NCBI GenBank assembly: GCA_009774245.1
Contig: VSNM01000005.1
Location: 114,219-131,518 of the forward strand
Direction: 5' to 3'
DNA length: 17,300 nucleotides
Origin: Lachnospiraceae bacterium
GTDB lineage: Bacteria; Bacillota; Clostridia; Lachnospirales; Lachnospiraceae
In this document: positions 13,771 through 17,300 of the stretch, piece after piece
Numbering within the stretch: position 1 is the stretch's first letter
How the letters are laid out: every line of letters starts with the position of its first letter
Program-made: the position numbers and the translations under genes
Notes under the pieces: generated by a model
The model's input: the letters and a program-made list of their open reading frames with translations, nothing else
Database searches by the model: none
What the model was told of the DNA's origin: nothing

Positions 13771-14973
13771 ATGGAGAAACTTTTATTTACTTCAGAATCA
13801 GTGACAGAAGGGCATCCCGACAAGGTGTGTGATGCCATCTCTGACGCGATCCTCGATGCGCTGATGGAGCAGGACCCGATGAGCCGTGTTGCCTGTGAGA
13901 CGGCGACCTGTACCGGTTTTGTGCTGGTGACAGGTGAGATCACGACCAAGGCATATGTGGACATTCCTAAGATTGTGCGCGACACAGTCAAGGAGATCGG
14001 CTATGACAAGTCGGAGTACGGATTTGATGGAAATACCTGTGCTGTATTCACGGCGATCGACGAGCAGTCCGGCGATATCGCGATGGGTGTGGACAAGGCT
14101 CTGGAAGCAAAAGAGAACAAGATGAGCGACGCCGAGATCGAAGCGATCGGAGCAGGCGACCAGGGGATGATGTTTGGCTATGCGACCAACGAGACAGAGG
14201 AGTATATGCCCTACCCGATCTCGCTGGCGCACAAGCTGGCGCTGCAGCTTACCAAGGTCCGCAAGGATGGAACGCTGCGCTATCTGAGACCGGACGGAAA
14301 GACACAGGTGTCTGTGGAGTACGACGAGAACGGCAGGCCGAAGAGACTTGAGGCGGTGGTGCTCTCGACACAGCATGACGATGATGTGACACAGGAGCAG
14401 ATTCACAAGGATATCAAGGAGCATGTATTTGATGCCATTCTGCCAAAGGAGCTGATTGACGCAGACACGAAATTCTTCATCAATCCGACAGGCCGTTTCG
14501 TGATCGGCGGCCCACACGGCGATGCAGGACTGACAGGGCGCAAGATCATCGTGGATACCTATGGCGGATATGCGCGTCATGGCGGCGGTGCGTTCTCCGG
14601 AAAGGACTGCACCAAGGTGGACAGAAGCGGTGCATATGCGGCGCGGTATGTGGCGAAGAATCTGGTGGCGGCAGGGCTTGCTGACAAGTGCGAGATTCAG
14701 CTTTCCTACGCGATCGGTGTGGCGCAGCCCACGTCCATCAATGTCGATACCTTTGGAACAGGCAGACTTGACAGCGGGAAGCTGGTGGAGATCGTGCGCG
14801 AGAATTTTGATCTTCGTCCGGCGGGCATTATCAAGATGCTTGACCTCAGAAGGCCGATTTACAAGCAGACAGCAGCTTACGGCCATTTTGGGCGCAACGA
14901 TCTGGACCTGCCATGGGAGAAGCTGGACAAGGTCGAAGTATTAAAGAAATATTTAGGAACTGTTCAGCAATAA
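13771..14973 (+). CDS. metK: S-adenosylmethionine synthase
   Basis: This 400-residue MetK makes SAM from methionine and ATP in the cytoplasm. Signatures are GHPDKVCD (14-21), GAGDQGMMFGYA (127-138), GGPHGDAGLTGRK (246-258) and the P-loop-like GGGAFSGKDCTKVDRSGAY. ATG 13771 follows AGGAGG, and the gene is controlled by the SAM-I riboswitch in its leader, which makes feedback by the product likely. The last residues are unusual: after the expected Leu-Lys-Lys-Tyr-Leu end, the protein adds GTVQQ encoded by GGAACTGTTCAGCAA, which is the left end of a palindromic element (14955-15112). The catalytic core is unaffected. Confidence 0.97.
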   Translation: MEKLLFTSESVTEGHPDKVCDAISDAILDALMEQDPMSRVACETATCTGFVLVTGEITTKAYVDIPKIVRDTVKEIGYDKSEYGFDGNTCAVFTAIDEQSGDIAMGVDKALEAKENKMSDAEIEAIGAGDQGMMFGYATNETEEYMPYPISLAHKLALQLTKVRKDGTLRYLRPDGKTQVSVEYDENGRPKRLEAVVLSTQHDDDVTQEQIHKDIKEHVFDAILPKELIDADTKFFINPTGRFVIGGPHGDAGLTGRKIIVDTYGGYARHGGGAFSGKDCTKVDRSGAYAARYVAKNLVAAGLADKCEIQLSYAIGVAQPTSINVDTFGTGRLDSGKLVEIVRENFDLRPAGIIKMLDLRRPIYKQTAAYGHFGRNDLDLPWEKLDKVEVLKKYLGTVQQ

Positions 14974-15112
14974 CTTTTAATATCGCTTGTCTTTTTCTCC
15001 GATATCACCACTCAAAAATCAGTTACATAGCCCGCTATGCGCCTGATTTTTGAGTGGCACTCTCGAAGAAAAATCCTAAGCGCTATTTAACAGTTATTTC
15101 TTAACAGTTCCT
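14955..15112. mobile_element. Palindromic MITE-like element at the 3' end of metK
   Basis: The ends are perfect inverted repeats, AGGAACTGTT (14955-14964) and AACAGTTCCT (15103-15112). Beyond them the arms stay similar inward: CAGCAATAACTTTTAATATC against AAGAAATAACTGTTAAATAG read from the other side. The centre is a perfect long stem, CCACTCAAAAATCAG (15008-15022) with CTGATTTTTGAGTGG (15043-15057), around an inner CATAGC/GCTATG. No ORF is inside. This is the shape of a non-autonomous miniature inverted-repeat element; the transcript would form one long hairpin. The left end overlaps the last metK codons and stop. Confidence 0.65.
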
Positions 15113-15188
15113 TATAGAGTGAGAGTGTGTATATTTATTGGGTTAATATATAAAAGTTAATAGTCTCAAAAAATGAACTCAATAGATG

Positions 15189-15242
15189 CCCCGGTATGAT
15201 AAAATAAAGAGGGAAGCTTTATTTTATCATACCGGGGTTTTT
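15189..15242 (+). terminator. Very long perfect terminator hairpin
   Basis: A perfect 21-bp stem (15189-15209 with 15217-15237), beginning CCCCGGTATGAT, has a 7-nt loop and is followed by TTTTT. It works only in the plus direction, since no T-run lies on the other side. It is probably the original metK terminator, now separated from the stop by the palindromic element. The remaining gap up to 15304 holds no clear promoter; AGGGAG precedes the next start. Confidence 0.85.
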
Positions 15243-15304
15243 GTGCGCCCCGGGACAGGGTTATACAGAAGATAAAATAGTTGTGGTAGTAGGGAGTTGG
15301 GACT

Positions 15305-17182
15305 ATGGAGAAAAGTAAGAAATATTATGAGCTGCAGGCGCTTGATCTGTGGGATTTTCCGACACTGATCAGAAAGGCGAGGGAGATACAGGGGATTACA
15401 CTGGAAGCCCTGTGCAGGGATGTCTGTTCCTTCAGCATGATAGGAAAGATCGAGAGGGGTGAACGTCTTGCGGGAAAAGAGCTGCGCGACCGCATCCTGG
15501 CAAGGCTTGGCGTGTGCAGCGACGGATATGAAAACTTTCTCTTTTATGAGGATTATCTCGTGTGGAAGAGGAAACAGCGCATCGTGAACGCGATCGAGAA
15601 ATCGGACTTCGCCACGGCGGAGAAGGAGCTGGCTGTCTACGAGAAGAAAAGCGGCGAATATAATCTGAAGAAGCAGTTTTGCATGGTGATGCGGGCGCAG
15701 ATCATGCAGAAACGTCATGAAGATCCGGCCGCGATCGCAAGGCTCTACGAGAAGGCGGTGAAGCTGACGGTCTCCGATATTGACCATGTGTCGATCGGGG
15801 AGCTCTGTCTGGCCGTGCAGGAGCTCGATATGATACTGGAGTATGAGCGGTGCTGTCATTCGGAGCGTCTGGCTTCCAGGTGCGAGGAAATTCTGGCGTA
15901 TATCAGCAGTGAGATGTTTGATACATACAGCTATGTGAAGATCTATCCGAAGGTGATCTATTATCTGTATCTGAGTACCGCAGATTCGGAGCGGGACTGG
16001 AATCGTCTGCTGTGTCTCAGCAATCAGGGGACTGAGCAGTTGCGGACGACAGGGAGAATGTATTATCTCTGGGAGTTGATCGAGATCAGAAGAGAGGGCC
16101 TGACACGGGTGCGGGATGGAATCACAAATGACGAGGAGGGCAGGAAACGGGAGTCGCTGCAGAAAGTGATTGACACGATGACGGACTGGCTCGACGCGCT
16201 TGACTTCGTGCATGAGCTGTGCGGAACGCACAGGAAGATGGAGACCTCCTGCTATCTGTACCAGCAGAAGGAAGCGTACTGCATCAGCGATGTCATCCGG
16301 AGAAGGCGGGAAATGCTGGGCATGACGAAGAAAGCGCTGTGCGAAGGCATCTGCTCCGAAAAGACGATCGGGAGACTGGAGGCGAAGAAAACAAAGCCAA
16401 ATATTGAGACCGTGCGGCTGCTGTTTGAGAAGCTGAATTTGTCTGGGGAGTATCAGAGGGCACAGATCGTTTCGAAGGACGTGAAAGCGGGTGTTATTGT
16501 AGGGGAGATAGGTGTTTACTCCAACAAATGTGATTTTAAAAAAGTGGAGCTGTTGTTGGCTGAACTTGAACCGTATATATCATTGGAAAATCCTATTAAT
16601 AAGCAGTATAAGGAACGCATTGAAACCAGGATTAAGTCTGGCAGTGGAAAACTGTCAAAAGAAGAATCGGCAACGTGCTTCAGAAAAATATTGGAGGATA
16701 CCATACCGTATGAGGCAGTACTCAAGAATGGTGAGAAGTATTTGACGAACGTGGAAATGCAGTGTTTGCTTAATATTGCGATATGTGTAGGAGAATCAAA
16801 AGGTAATATCGCCTTTGATACTTTATTAAAAATGTGTGGACAACTGGAAATGGATGAAGGTATTCTTGAGCATATTTCGGCATGGGAGACAATTATGACA
16901 CATGTAGCCAATATATATGGAGATAGAGAAGAGTATGACAAATCGGATGCTGTTAGTATGAAGACAATGAAAGAGAGTATACATTGTTATAGAATGAATC
17001 TGCTCGATATGCACCTGTATATTCACATATGGAATAATGCTGAACGGCAAAAGAAAAATATCCCTGTAAAGCAGGGATATCAAGTAGATGTGTATTTAAA
17101 GAAATGCATTACACTATGTCAAATAAATAAGGACAATGTACGTGAAACAATGGTAAAAGAGCAACTTATGAGACTCTTATGA
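15305..17182 (+). CDS. Large regulator with two HTH/helical-repeat modules (RRNPP-like)
   Basis: This 625-residue protein has a first XRE-type HTH at ~18-70 (LIRKAREIQGITLEALCRDV, then SMIGKIERGER), a helical, TPR-like region (~88-300), a second HTH at ~325-385 (IRRRREMLGMTKKALCEGIC, then SEKTIGRLEAKKTKPNIETV) and a second helical region (~390-620). HTH plus TPR-like repeats is the architecture of RRNPP peptide-sensing regulators (PlcR, Rgg, PrgX types), which are usually about 280-300 residues; this is about double, as if tandemly duplicated. From ~16490 on, codon use becomes strongly AT-rich: a sampled 60-base line in the first part has 35 G/C (15481-15540) against 21 (16921-16980). ATG follows AGGGAG. 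Peptide sensing is inference from architecture. Confidence 0.75.
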   Translation: MEKSKKYYELQALDLWDFPTLIRKAREIQGITLEALCRDVCSFSMIGKIERGERLAGKELRDRILARLGVCSDGYENFLFYEDYLVWKRKQRIVNAIEKSDFATAEKELAVYEKKSGEYNLKKQFCMVMRAQIMQKRHEDPAAIARLYEKAVKLTVSDIDHVSIGELCLAVQELDMILEYERCCHSERLASRCEEILAYISSEMFDTYSYVKIYPKVIYYLYLSTADSERDWNRLLCLSNQGTEQLRTTGRMYYLWELIEIRREGLTRVRDGITNDEEGRKRESLQKVIDTMTDWLDALDFVHELCGTHRKMETSCYLYQQKEAYCISDVIRRRREMLGMTKKALCEGICSEKTIGRLEAKKTKPNIETVRLLFEKLNLSGEYQRAQIVSKDVKAGVIVGEIGVYSNKCDFKKVELLLAELEPYISLENPINKQYKERIETRIKSGSGKLSKEESATCFRKILEDTIPYEAVLKNGEKYLTNVEMQCLLNIAICVGESKGNIAFDTLLKMCGQLEMDEGILEHISAWETIMTHVANIYGDREEYDKSDAVSMKTMKESIHCYRMNLLDMHLYIHIWNNAERQKKNIPVKQGYQVDVYLKKCITLCQINKDNVRETMVKEQLMRLL

Positions 17183-17184
17183 AA

Positions 17185-17300
17185 CTAATATTGAAAATCA
17201 GTTGGTGATGGCATATCACTCATAGGAGCAATCCCGCTATTATCAACCTGAGGAAGTGTTCCGACAACGCCTGTATTTAAAGTTACTGTAATCGCCAGTA
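17185..17300 (-). CDS. C-terminal part of a small ORF convergent to the HTH regulator (candidate signal peptide gene)
   Basis: A minus-strand frame enters from the right edge and ends with TAG (complement of 17185-17187), 2 bp beyond the regulator's stop. The 37 visible residues are a hydrophobic stretch (LAITVTLNTGVVGTLPQ) followed by a polar, proline-containing end finishing PTDFQY. This fits the tail of an exported small peptide precursor of the type paired with RRNPP regulators, but the N-terminus and start lie outside the window. It could also be the end of a larger protein or a chance frame. Confidence 0.4.
   Translation of the reverse strand, partial: LAITVTLNTGVVGTLPQVDNSGIAPMSDMPSPTDFQY

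Noticed and set aside
13798..14886. Minus-strand open frame of 362 codons opposite metK.
   Set aside because: It is an antisense shadow of a fully supported metK gene.
15227..16231. Long minus-strand open frame of 334 codons opposite the HTH regulator.
   Set aside because: It has a His/Leu-rich composition typical of the antisense of a GC-biased gene, no domain and no ribosome binding site; the plus-strand gene has clear HTH motifs.

Overview
The window looks like chromosomal DNA from a Gram-positive clostridial anaerobe, most likely a gut Lachnospiraceae member. This is inferred from the gene families (CarD, TrhA/hemolysin III, an M23 endopeptidase with LysM and G5 domains, MurA, MetK under a SAM-I riboswitch), strong AGGAGG-type ribosome binding sites, several TTG starts, and intrinsic terminators after most genes. 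No species can be named from sequence alone. No rRNA, tRNA, CRISPR array or transposase gene was seen.

Layout. At 1-91 is the tail of an unidentified Cys-rich protein. It shares one two-way terminator with a convergent CarD-family RNA polymerase regulator (108-611, minus), whose leader contains a terminator-like hairpin. At 927-2850 is a plus-strand operon of two distantly similar unknown proteins and a stand-alone LytTR DNA-binding protein. An ABC exporter half-transporter (3022-4827) faces a TrhA/hemolysin III membrane protein (4919-5560, minus). A small unknown gene (5785-6051, minus) lies just downstream of an SMI1/KNR4 gene that carries an apparent one-base frameshift (6084-6723, minus). 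Next come a small (p)ppGpp synthetase (7047-7697), a coiled-coil membrane-anchored protein coupled to a flavin reductase-like protein (8099-9344), an XRE-cupin regulator (9593-10156), a LysM-G5-M23 cell-wall hydrolase (10242-11813), murA (12170-13462) and metK (13771-14973). The window ends with a 625-residue regulator with two HTH domains (15305-17182) that converges on the end of a small minus-strand ORF.

Between the genes are two families of non-coding structure. The first is a roughly 90-105 bp element with three copies (4831-4918, 6747-6840, 9473-9577): nested hairpins followed by a GCGAGTAGGGG terminator-like hairpin. The first copy keeps the fold with different bases. A related terminator alone sits at 85-121. 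The second is a 158 bp palindromic, MITE-like sequence (14955-15112) that starts inside the last codons of metK and appears to supply its last residues and stop codon.

The most interesting candidate system is at the right edge. The regulator resembles peptide-sensing RRNPP-type proteins but has two HTH/helical modules. Its last third, just after the second HTH, turns abruptly AT-rich, and the same AT-rich block leads into a convergent small ORF with a hydrophobic segment and polar C-terminus. One reading is a peptide-signalling pair whose receptor half and peptide gene were exchanged together. This is inference, and the peptide gene is cut by the window edge.
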